Shown piece after piece: positions 16,776 through 24,571 of a DNA stretch of 64,000 bases. The notes under the pieces are model-generated. The model did no database searches, was not told where the DNA came from, and was given only the letters and a program-made list of their open reading frames with translations. This stretch comes from Granulosicoccus sp045110515 (GTDB lineage Bacteria; Pseudomonadota; Gammaproteobacteria; Granulosicoccales; Granulosicoccaceae). The stretch spans positions 173,578 to 237,577 of the forward strand of contig JBGCGD010000003.1 of the NCBI GenBank assembly GCA_045110515.1, given 5' to 3'. Position numbers and translations under genes: made by a program. The stretch's first letter is position 1. Each line of letters opens with the position of its first letter.

Positions 16776-17504
16776 TTAGAGCGGACGGTTGACCGTAATA
16801 GTTAATCGACATCCGTCAGCGCCACAAGCTTCTCCATCGACAATATCGGCTCCGCCACCAGAACTACCACCTGATGCTCCTCCAGCAATTAATCCGAGTA
16901 ACAAAACACCGCCTAGTATGTAGACGAATTTAGGGATCCCGGAGCTGGATTCTTCGACAATAGCGGGGGCCTGCTCGGCAGCTTTGGCCGTAGGAGACAC
17001 TGCTGATTGGGGTTGTAATATCTCCCGTACCAGCGGGCTGAAGGTGTACCCACGTACCGTTCGGTTTCCGCTGACATCACGGGCCTGAATATAGTATTCG
17101 ATGGCACTGTAAAGCTTGGGATCGGTTGGCACCTGCGCAATATACGTAGACGAAGACGACAGAGGAGTCATTAAAAATCGGCTGAAATTAGTCTCACCGG
17201 CAAACCGATAGTAAAACGTTACGTTGTCCAGCTCACCGTCGTCGACCACAGTCGCAACAAACGTTTGCCTGATACCGGCCTCTGCCTGTGCAGTCACATC
17301 ATGCTCAATTAAAGGTGGGTCGACATCGACGGTGCTGATTCTGGGATACGTGGTGGATGAATCATATTGCGCGTATTCAACGCCCAAGCCACCGGCATCA
17401 AGGCTTATAGGGGCTTCGTACTGGGCGAGGGCCCAATGTGTCCCGACCAGAAGCTGGGCTATCGAGAACCAAACTACTACCGCAAATTTCACGAACCTAA
17501 TCAT
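16776..17504 (-). CDS. Exported protein with C-terminal membrane anchor, unknown function
   Basis: About 242 residues. I start it at ATG 17504, preceded by AGGA, giving MIRFVKFAVVVWFSIAQ and a signal peptide ending near ALAQ; an upstream in-frame Met (17555) gives a longer form. The middle (VDVDPPLIEHDVTAQAEAGI onward, FYYRFAGETNFSRF, YYIQARDVSGN) resembles an Ig-like fold. A hydrophobic helix follows (FVYILGGVLLLGLIAGG), then a Gly/Ser-rich stretch and a tail with two cysteines. No family recognised. Probably an envelope partner of the downstream CBM9-like lipoprotein. Confidence 0.6.
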   Translation of the reverse strand: MIRFVKFAVVVWFSIAQLLVGTHWALAQYEAPISLDAGGLGVEYAQYDSSTTYPRISTVDVDPPLIEHDVTAQAEAGIRQTFVATVVDDGELDNVTFYYRFAGETNFSRFLMTPLSSSSTYIAQVPTDPKLYSAIEYYIQARDVSGNRTVRGYTFSPLVREILQPQSAVSPTAKAAEQAPAIVEESSSGIPKFVYILGGVLLLGLIAGGASGGSSGGGADIVDGEACGADGCRLTITVNRPL

Positions 17505-17630
17505 TTCGTTCCTGTGCACAAACGTCTTTTCGAACGTCCCGCTATTAGAGTACAAGATCGCATATCATTGCAGAATCAACTTGTTAACCTTTATGAACTA
17601 GTTTAACGACAACTGAACGGACAAGTAATT

Positions 17631-18233
17631 GTGAACAAATATAAGCGATATATCCCGATAGCAGCCCTGATTTTGGTTGCTCTCGGAGTAAATCTGGATC
17701 AATTTGGGATTGATCTTAACGCACTATCAAAAGGTGCTGGCACGACTACGACTCAATCCAGCACTCAAAACAATTCGTCAAGTAACTCTAGTAGTAATTC
17801 AAATTCCCACACATTAAGCAGTACCGAAAAGTGGTCCGACACAAATCCAAATATCAATCTATGGCATATATTTGACGGCGAAATTAACCGCAGCGGTAAA
17901 CCCGTCGGATTCCATTCCCGACCAGACGGGCAGGATCCGGCAAACGCAAGAGTGAGATCAGTTCGCGACACGCCCAATAGAGCCGGTGTTTATACCGCAT
18001 CCATCGAAATTCGGGACGGAAATCAATGGAAAGAGAAGTTCTCAAGTTTTTTTCCCGACTCTATGTCTAGAGACGAGGTCCTAAACGCCATCCTCAACGC
18101 TTACAACAACAGCAGAGACCCTAAGGCACAACCCTTTGAAGGTCCCTCTGGACTTGGTTTCAAGATACAAGGATACACCTCTAGCAGAGGCGGTATTAAT
18201 ACCGCGTTCCCTATCTACGTGAGATCCCAGTAG
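17631..18233 (+). CDS. Membrane-anchored or secreted EndoU-like nuclease domain protein
   Basis: The protein has 200 residues from a GTG. Residues 1-24 hold a basic then hydrophobic segment (signal or anchor), and 36-62 are a Thr/Ser/Asn-rich linker. Residues about 67-198 resemble the bacterial EndoU domain of polymorphic toxins: His79 in LWHIFDGE, His95 in GFHSRP, and a C-terminal GGINTAFP segment like the family's terminal Thr-containing strand. EndoU enzymes are metal-dependent or metal-independent RNases. There is no large delivery module (CDI, T6SS, Rhs) and no small acidic immunity-like gene beside it. The function as an exported nuclease is inferred from motif memory, not a search. Confidence 0.65.
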   Translation: MNKYKRYIPIAALILVALGVNLDQFGIDLNALSKGAGTTTTQSSTQNNSSSNSSSNSNSHTLSSTEKWSDTNPNINLWHIFDGEINRSGKPVGFHSRPDGQDPANARVRSVRDTPNRAGVYTASIEIRDGNQWKEKFSSFFPDSMSRDEVLNAILNAYNNSRDPKAQPFEGPSGLGFKIQGYTSSRGGINTAFPIYVRSQ

Positions 18234-18357
18234 TACTTTTAAACATCACACCAAACGTAATGTCCGATAGCTCGTTAACTTATCGTCAGATAAATCAAGA
18301 CAACACGCCTCGTCTGCTCAGCTAGTATCAGTGAGTTATTTGTAAATCTGGCTTGAT

Positions 18358-20070
18358 ATGACTGAACCGGCTCGCAGCTTTTTCCAGGCACTCGCTGTAC
18401 TAAGTGTTTGCCTATCTATCGGACTCTGTAGTGCCTTTGCGCAAAGCACCGCACCCACTGATGAAAATGGTTCGATAAAATTTGATGCGCCGTCCGAGGA
18501 CAGCGCAACGAAACTTGAAAGACTGAATTATATTCAGGATGTGCTCACATCAAAAATTGAAAATCGTCGGGCACTGGGCAATCAGATAGAGACGGCTAAC
18601 GAGCAAGACAAAGAAGACTTACGCAAACAAGCAGAAGCTATTAGTACAGACATAGAACAGCTTCGGGATACACTTGAAAATATTGCTATTGGCGGACTTG
18701 ATACCAGCCTATTCGAGGCCAAAAAAGACAGCGAAAAAAGCAGCTGGCAAGATGACATAGCTCTCATTGCAGAGCCTGTTATCGATAGCTTGAAGGAGCT
18801 CACCGAGAAACCACGTAAGCTTGCAGAGCTTAACGAAACCATTAAAAGACATGAACAGGAGGTCATCGCAACGCAAAAAGCGTTGGCGAATTTAGAACTC
18901 TCATTAGCACTCAATCCGCAGGGTGATTTGAAAATCACGCTGGAAGAACTCGCTGCTCAATGGTACGAAAGGGGTACTGATGCTGAAAACGCTATTGGCA
19001 TTGCACGTATTCAAATAGCAGAACTGCAAGGTAGCAAGTCAATATCCGAAACCGTGCTTCACCATTTGTCCAGCTTCATTACGGGGCGCGGCCTCACCCT
19101 CGTGCTTGCGATTTTCGCCGCTGCGATTGTTTGGTACGGACTTCGATTCCTATTACGCGGCTACCGCGCAACCATTTCAAACGAAATAGCTCCAGAACAG
19201 CGAACACGATACCGACTTGCCGCCTACAGTGTTCACGCACTTACGTTCGTCTTTACCTTACTGGCCGTCTTTGGCGTGTTCTATGAGCGAGGTGATGTTC
19301 TTTTATTAGGGCTTCTCATTTTGTTGATATTCGGACTTGCCTTGGGTATCAGACATCTCTTGCCTCGGTATATCTCTGAAGCTCGGCTGCTGCTTAACAT
19401 AGGCCCTTTGCGCGAAAACGAAAGAGTTTTTTACAACGACTTACCGTGGCGGGTGGAGTCTATCAATATGTACACAGTTCTGGAAAACCCAGAACTCAAC
19501 GGTTCGTTGCGTGTCCCATTAGCAGCCTTGAGCGGATTCATCAGTCGAGCAGTTGACAATGAACCCTGGTTTCCTAGCTCACTGGGCGATGTGATTCTGT
19601 TAAGCGACAATACTGTCCAGGAAATTATTGATCAGAACCCGGACACAGTGGAATTAAAGCAACGCGGTGGTCAAATCAGCAGCATACCGACCAAAGAATT
19701 TTACAGAACTGAGATGGTCAACCTTTCTCGCGGTGGTACGTTTGGCGTTTGCAGCACGTTTGGTATCGACTACCAACATCAAGCCATCAGTTTGTCACAC
19801 GTGCCGGATATTTTAATTCGGTCACTGAGCGATCATTTGACATCAGCCGGCTATGAACCGTCCATACGCAATATAGAGGTAGAGCTTAAGGAGGCGAATT
19901 CTTCCTCTCTGGATTACTGGGTATTCATCACATGCAACAGCACATTAGCTCACGCCTATTTGGATATTCAACGAATCATACACAGCGCTTGTGTAAAAGC
20001 CTGCACAGATGAAAATTTAAGTATTCCATTTCCTCACTTAGCTATTGTTAACAAGGGCGTTGAAGTTTAA
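18358..20070 (+). CDS. MscS-like mechanosensitive channel protein with periplasmic coiled coil
   Basis: The protein has 570 residues. A signal peptide ends near SAFAQ. Residues about 55-220 are charged, heptad-rich helices (likely coiled coil). Hydrophobic segments lie near 244-265, 290-309 and 313-335, followed by an MscS-type beta domain and a mixed alpha/beta C-terminal domain. The beta domain is atypical: the expected glycine-rich pore helix is not obvious, and NDLPWRVESINMYTVLENPE replaces the usual VGTVEDI-type wording, so the gating property is uncertain. Such proteins normally release solutes on osmotic downshock. It is a monocistronic-looking gene on the plus strand after the EndoU-like gene. 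Confidence 0.65.
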   Translation: MTEPARSFFQALAVLSVCLSIGLCSAFAQSTAPTDENGSIKFDAPSEDSATKLERLNYIQDVLTSKIENRRALGNQIETANEQDKEDLRKQAEAISTDIEQLRDTLENIAIGGLDTSLFEAKKDSEKSSWQDDIALIAEPVIDSLKELTEKPRKLAELNETIKRHEQEVIATQKALANLELSLALNPQGDLKITLEELAAQWYERGTDAENAIGIARIQIAELQGSKSISETVLHHLSSFITGRGLTLVLAIFAAAIVWYGLRFLLRGYRATISNEIAPEQRTRYRLAAYSVHALTFVFTLLAVFGVFYERGDVLLLGLLILLIFGLALGIRHLLPRYISEARLLLNIGPLRENERVFYNDLPWRVESINMYTVLENPELNGSLRVPLAALSGFISRAVDNEPWFPSSLGDVILLSDNTVQEIIDQNPDTVELKQRGGQISSIPTKEFYRTEMVNLSRGGTFGVCSTFGIDYQHQAISLSHVPDILIRSLSDHLTSAGYEPSIRNIEVELKEANSSSLDYWVFITCNSTLAHAYLDIQRIIHSACVKACTDENLSIPFPHLAIVNKGVEV

Positions 20071-20117
20071 ACGCTCAATACAACTCTAAACGCTCACCTT
20101 TATAACTGTTTTCTATC

Positions 20118-21026
20118 CTATATCAGTGAACCTTGTTGAGGAATAGGCCAAGCAGGCAGCGACACTAGACGAAAAGAAACCTTCTGCTGCAAGCTCACAT
20201 GAAACTGTTCTGCAAACAACGGGCAATGGAAGTTATTGGGGCAGTGAATCATGATAATGGGTTCTATGCCTTCGGCTATCCATTGTGCTGTCTGGGTCGC
20301 CCATCGCTCGATCCAAATTTCATTATGGCCGTCTGGGTGCAGCATAAGCCGGACAAACGCTTTATCGTTATAAACTTTCGGTAGTACCGGTAAGTCCGGT
20401 TTTTCATGAACGGCCGCCACAACTTCCGGATGGCTTAAATCGCCCTGATACAACGATTGGCAATCTAACACTGCCCGGCCAAAACCGTAGTGATTGAGCA
20501 TAGGCTCTAAATGTTCGGGATGAGAGAAAAGCTCAGGATTTCTGACCTCAACAACTGCCGTGCCCATATCGGCAACTCGATCTAAGCCTTGTATGAAGCG
20601 TCTGAAAAATTCCATCCCAACCCATTGTGGAAACTGAAGAAGAAAAGGTCCCAGATGATCTCGCAGTGGGTAAATTGTCTCAAGAAACTGAATGAGTATC
20701 CGCTCATCCGGATGTCGTTGATGTGTGACGGCACTGGGCAATTTGAAGCTGATTTTGCAGTCAGTTCCCTGTAGGGCTTCCAACCAACTAGCAACATTGC
20801 TGTGCGAAGGTATGTGGTAGAAAGTCGTGTTTCCCTCGACTGCGTTGAATACAGATGCATAACTGTTTAAAACAGATGGCTCTGCATCAAAATAAACATT
20901 TCGCCAACCAGGAAACGCCCATGCAGGAAGTCCGAGACGATAAGGAAATGAGGAGGAAATTGGCAATGGATGACTGTGTTTTAAAATAACAAAACCATTA
21001 TCCAATAAACGGGTTTGACTAGTCAC
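20118..21026 (-). CDS. DUF72 (YecE-like) family protein
   Basis: The protein has 302 residues. The DUF72 pattern is clear: RLGLPAWAFPGWRNVYF, FNAVEGNTTFYHIPS, and FLLQFPQWVGMEFF, in a TIM-barrel-like fold. The biochemical role of the family is not established. The extension of about 25 residues before the conserved domain makes a later start possible (MTSQTRLLDNGFV is the longest form). No operon partner on its strand. Confidence 0.85.
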   Translation of the reverse strand: MTSQTRLLDNGFVILKHSHPLPISSSFPYRLGLPAWAFPGWRNVYFDAEPSVLNSYASVFNAVEGNTTFYHIPSHSNVASWLEALQGTDCKISFKLPSAVTHQRHPDERILIQFLETIYPLRDHLGPFLLQFPQWVGMEFFRRFIQGLDRVADMGTAVVEVRNPELFSHPEHLEPMLNHYGFGRAVLDCQSLYQGDLSHPEVVAAVHEKPDLPVLPKVYNDKAFVRLMLHPDGHNEIWIERWATQTAQWIAEGIEPIIMIHCPNNFHCPLFAEQFHVSLQQKVSFRLVSLPAWPIPQQGSLI

Positions 21027-21107
21027 CTACCAAAATGGCCCTCTAACGCAAACGAATTTCATCTACACCAGAGGACCATAAAGACAACATACTAAACCTG
21101 AGAACTT

Positions 21108-23282
21108 CTACTGCTCGGAGGTCTTGCCATGACGCTTTCTCGGGAGTGCATCATATATATTCAACCCGAGACGGACCACACATAAAAACAGCAGCATCAG
21201 AAACAGCGTGTAACCCACCGAACCACCACCTACTGGAGAGGCCACCGGCCTGTTTTGAGAAAAAGCCGGGCTATTACTATCTTGACGATTTGACCCAATG
21301 CTTGAACTCAGTCTTTTCTCCCTGGCGTCTCGCTCACGAATAATTCTCTCCGAGTTATTTCGATCAATACCCGCAGCTTCAAACGCTGACTCACGAACTG
21401 CTATTAACGAGGTGTAGTCGGTAACCAACCCATGGTTCAACGCCAAGCTTGTTATTCCGTCCAGGGTATCATCAGTTTCACCAAAAAGATCCTGCTGATG
21501 AAGCAAATCTTTAATGCTAGCGAACGCCCACAACCTCTCTAGCTCAGGATTCTCAATAGCGACATCAGGGAAATTCAATTGCGATTTATATTGCTTAGAG
21601 GTACCGGAAATATCTGCATTTAGAGTAACGCTAGCCTCTCCAGACCCGGAATACTTGCCCATAACGACCAGTTGTTCACCACGATAAACACGAGTGTATT
21701 GATCCGGTGTTAAATCACGTGTTCGAACGCCATCAATACTAATATTGATATTGTGCATAGCCTCGTGAGTCACCTTACTGACCACTTGCATCATCAGCCC
21801 TAACATGTCGTCTTGATTCGACACGCTAACAGCGAACCCTTCTGCATGTCGCGTCAACCCTTCTAACAGAGGACGGTTAGAATTGTTGCCCATTACGGCA
21901 GTAAATACGCGAACATCTTTCTTTTCTATCAGCTTTAAAAATTCCGTCATTTCAGTTTGGCCTACGTTCGCAACCCCGTCAGTGACTAAAACAATGGCAG
22001 ATGTTCTATCGGCATCAATGCTTTCAATACCAACACGCAGGCCATCGTATAAATTGGTGCCCCCGCCGACTTTATATCGATCAAGTTGGTGCAGGGTCTG
22101 GTTAAGATTTTCGTGGGTAGCAAATTTCAATTCACCCGATAGGCTGGTGGCAGTATCGCTAAATAAAACCACTTGGTATCTATCCGATTCTCCGAGCGAG
22201 CGTAAGGAGCGTTCAAGACCATCAAGCAGTGTGTTGAACTTCCCATTCATTGATCCTGATGTATCCAGTACAAATACCCAATCCCGCCCTTCAACGATTG
22301 GCGCTAGGTCAATTCCGGGGGTAAGCGTCAGCATGAACGTACCACTAGACGAGTTCTCATCCTTGTAGGTTACTAGGTCAACCGCCCCAGGGAGGTTCTC
22401 ATTAAGCCTCCAATAAACAACGATATCTTTATTCAATGAATAGACAGAGGATTTGGGGGCGTTTGGATTCCAGCTGCCGGATATTGCATCTGTGTTTTCT
22501 AACTCTATTTGGTTGATTTCACCGTTCGTTAAGCCGGAACCAACAACAGCACCGGAACCAACCTGACTATCAATTTCGAGCTCCCACTCCCCACTATCTA
22601 TCTGGCGTATGCTTCCCTGCCCGTTGGTTACCCGCATCGCATCGACAGGGTACGCAGAGCGAAGTCGTAATTTGAATGAGAACGCATCACTCACCTCTTC
22701 ATTACGATTCCAGAAGTTATTGGCTGCGTCATCAACACCTCCGTCCTCTAAGGGGTACACATAGCGTCCCATGGAATGATCTACCGGATTCTGCTGTAAG
22801 TAGACAAGGCGGACCCTGACATCTTGATTCGCTCGTACCGGTGATACCTCCATATCAAACGTTCGATGGTCATCCTGCTCTACCAAGGCCGAATCGAGCC
22901 CCTGCTGTTGTTGCTGTTCGTGCAGCTTCCGCGCAGCTTTTTTCTCCAGCACCTCTGCATGCACTGGCACTCCATCTATCCAAAAGGTGAACTCGCCTAC
23001 AGCGGCATCTTTAGGTACAGGAAAACTGTAGGTCGCATCCTTGTCTGTGGCATACGGGTTTCTGAAAATTTGATCGATTTCAGTGGTCGCGAAACCATTC
23101 TCTATCACCACGGACACGTGCTGTTCTGCCAATATGAGCTCGGGGCTTCCATCCTTAGGACTCAACAGGCCCGCGGCATGAGACGACCCCGCACCAAGCA
23201 AACCCAACATAGAAACCGCACCCAAAATCTGGCTGCATCTTCTCAAACAGGTAATTAATCTATTTTTCAATAAGTTAAACAA
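21108..23282 (-). CDS. VIT and VWA domain surface/exported protein with C-terminal anchor
   Basis: About 724 residues. I prefer the TTG at 23282, preceded by GGAG 8 bases upstream; the longer form from TTG 23309 would start inside the operator palindrome. A signal peptide (ending SSHAAG) is followed by a VIT domain (about 40-180: ATEIDQIFRNPYATDKDATY-like segment), then a VWA domain with the MIDAS motif VLDTSGSMNGK and a later Thr/Asp (VTDGVANVG). A C-terminal hydrophobic helix (YTLFLMLLFLCVVRLGL) and a basic tail anchor it. It resembles the inter-alpha-trypsin-inhibitor-like and marine sortase-target VIT-VWA families, but I see no LPXTG-like motif or sortase gene. Divergent from a TetR regulator. 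Confidence 0.8.
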   Translation of the reverse strand: MFNLLKNRLITCLRRCSQILGAVSMLGLLGAGSSHAAGLLSPKDGSPELILAEQHVSVVIENGFATTEIDQIFRNPYATDKDATYSFPVPKDAAVGEFTFWIDGVPVHAEVLEKKAARKLHEQQQQQGLDSALVEQDDHRTFDMEVSPVRANQDVRVRLVYLQQNPVDHSMGRYVYPLEDGGVDDAANNFWNRNEEVSDAFSFKLRLRSAYPVDAMRVTNGQGSIRQIDSGEWELEIDSQVGSGAVVGSGLTNGEINQIELENTDAISGSWNPNAPKSSVYSLNKDIVVYWRLNENLPGAVDLVTYKDENSSSGTFMLTLTPGIDLAPIVEGRDWVFVLDTSGSMNGKFNTLLDGLERSLRSLGESDRYQVVLFSDTATSLSGELKFATHENLNQTLHQLDRYKVGGGTNLYDGLRVGIESIDADRTSAIVLVTDGVANVGQTEMTEFLKLIEKKDVRVFTAVMGNNSNRPLLEGLTRHAEGFAVSVSNQDDMLGLMMQVVSKVTHEAMHNINISIDGVRTRDLTPDQYTRVYRGEQLVVMGKYSGSGEASVTLNADISGTSKQYKSQLNFPDVAIENPELERLWAFASIKDLLHQQDLFGETDDTLDGITSLALNHGLVTDYTSLIAVRESAFEAAGIDRNNSERIIRERDAREKRLSSSIGSNRQDSNSPAFSQNRPVASPVGGGSVGYTLFLMLLFLCVVRLGLNIYDALPRKRHGKTSEQ

Positions 23283-23300
23283 TTCTACTGCTCCATTTAT

Positions 23301-23317
23301 ATTAAACAACGTTTAAT
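23301..23317. promoter_or_regulatory. Operator-like palindrome, copy 1
   Basis: A 17-bp perfect palindrome, ATTAAAC-AAC-GTTTAAT (7-bp arms, 3-bp centre), just upstream of the preferred VIT-VWA start. It is one of three copies in the divergent region with the TetR gene, which is the obvious candidate binder. The TetR assignment is inference from position. Confidence 0.7.
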
Positions 23318-23360
23318 TTAATAGCAAAGCCATACGCATATCGGCCTTTGCTCAGATCAT

Positions 23361-23377
23361 ATTGAACGACGTTTAAT
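23361..23377. promoter_or_regulatory. Operator-like palindrome, copy 2
   Basis: ATTGAAC-GAC-GTTTAAT, the same 7-3-7 palindrome with one arm mismatch, exactly 60 bp from copy 1 and lying between the divergent VIT-VWA and TetR genes. Confidence 0.68.
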
Positions 23378-23393
23378 TAAATTACAAGCAAAA

Positions 23394-23410
23394 ATTAAAC
23401 AACGTTCATT
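23394..23410. promoter_or_regulatory. Operator-like palindrome, copy 3
   Basis: ATTAAAC-AAC-GTTCATT, the same palindrome with two arm mismatches, 33 bp from copy 2 and about 84 bp before the TetR start codon. Its position would allow autorepression. Confidence 0.62.
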
Positions 23411-23493
23411 AGATTTTTTAACCAGCGCTCAAAATCTAAGTGAATCGGCCTCTAGCCGTTATAATCGCCACACCTTCCTACCGCATATTCACG

Positions 23494-24096
23494 ATGGGCC
23501 GACGCAGCGACCACAGCCGAGAAGAGCTTCAGAGCTTAATCGTAGAAGCCACGCTGGACTTGGTTAAAGAGCACGGCGCCGAGAAAGTAACTGCTCGGCA
23601 GATAGCACAAGCGGTGGGTTATACACCCGGCACTCTGTATTCCGTATTCATTAACCTTCAGGACATTTTTCTTCACGTCAATGAACTAGGGCTGAGCACG
23701 CTTTTCGATCAATGCGCTAAAGCTATGAGATCACAGACGGAGCCGTTTGCAGCCATTCGCTCGATGGGAATTGCCTATCTCGAATTTGCTACCAACAACA
23801 CGCATCAATTCGACTTGCTGTTTGCCAGAGCAGACTCCCCTTCCGAAGAAGCGCCTGCTGCTATTCAAACACGCATACGTTCTATGTTTGACCTTATCGA
23901 GGAACAACTACGACTGTTGAACCCAGACGCTACCACGACACAAGTAAAACTGGGTGCCAGAGCGCTGTGGTCAGGAGTACATGGCACGGCGACTTTGCGA
24001 TTGTCCGACCAGCTCTACCTAGCTCGCAGTAGCAGTGACTCAGACGTGGTAGATATGTTGGTTAATAATTTCCTAAGGAGCTGGAAAAGTCTATGA
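23494..24096 (+). CDS. TetR/AcrR-family transcriptional regulator
   Basis: About 200 residues from ATG 23494, which begins MGRRSDHSREELQSLI as TetR proteins do; an in-frame GTG at 23440 is an unlikely longer form. The HTH is at about residues 30-50 (VTARQIAQAVGYTPGTLYSVF). The C-terminal region resembles the TetR_C ligand domain with WxGxHG (ALWSGVHGTATL). Three palindromes upstream are its likely operators. Its stop overlaps the next gene by 4 bases, so the regulator and the methyltransferase are one unit. Confidence 0.85.
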   Translation: MGRRSDHSREELQSLIVEATLDLVKEHGAEKVTARQIAQAVGYTPGTLYSVFINLQDIFLHVNELGLSTLFDQCAKAMRSQTEPFAAIRSMGIAYLEFATNNTHQFDLLFARADSPSEEAPAAIQTRIRSMFDLIEEQLRLLNPDATTTQVKLGARALWSGVHGTATLRLSDQLYLARSSSDSDVVDMLVNNFLRSWKSL

Positions 24097-24545
24097 GCTC
24101 TACAACACATTCGTATGCGCTCGTGTTTCTTCAGTTTCTTTGTATTGCTTTGTTGGCATCACCCGTCAGCGATTTTTTCAACCTGACATTTTTCACCATA
24201 CTCAGCCTCATGTTGCTAGCAGACGCAGTCGCTCTGGCCCTCTGGGCAGTCATCAGCATGAAGAGAGGTACATTCCGAGTACTACCAGAACCCTCCGCCA
24301 ACGCGCAATTAACCATGAACGGGCCTTACCAATGGATTCGACATCCTATGTATACCGCCGTGCTTCTGGCCGGTTTAGGGGCTGTATTGGCGCATGCAAC
24401 GTTATTTCATTGCATCATATTTTTGTCTCTTTCACTTGTTTTGTATTTCAAAATCAAACGTGAGGAGACAGCATTGCTCAACCGTTATCCAGATTACGCA
24501 GCCTATCGATCTCGTTCCAAGGCGCTGGTTCCGTTCCTGTATTAG
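24093..24545 (+). CDS. ICMT / PEMT-like membrane methyltransferase
   Basis: The protein has 150 residues and about four hydrophobic segments. The family signature is GPYQWIRHPMYTAVLLAG, followed by a conserved EE and the tail NRYPDYAAYRSRSKALVPFLY. These integral membrane proteins use S-adenosylmethionine to methylate isoprenylcysteine or phospholipid headgroups, but bacterial members mostly have unknown substrates. It is translationally coupled to the TetR gene (ATGA overlap). Confidence 0.82.
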   Translation: MSSTTHSYALVFLQFLCIALLASPVSDFFNLTFFTILSLMLLADAVALALWAVISMKRGTFRVLPEPSANAQLTMNGPYQWIRHPMYTAVLLAGLGAVLAHATLFHCIIFLSLSLVLYFKIKREETALLNRYPDYAAYRSRSKALVPFLY

Positions 24546-24571
24546 TTTCGCTGTTGTAGACATATTAAGTT

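Noticed and set aside
21883..22368. 161-codon plus-strand ORF opposite the VIT-VWA gene
   Set aside because: Antisense shadow; Ser-rich translation typical of an antisense frame.
21108..23309. VIT-VWA protein as a sortase-dependent surface protein
   Set aside because: No LPXTG-like motif and no sortase gene nearby; a C-terminal helix with basic tail is all that is seen.
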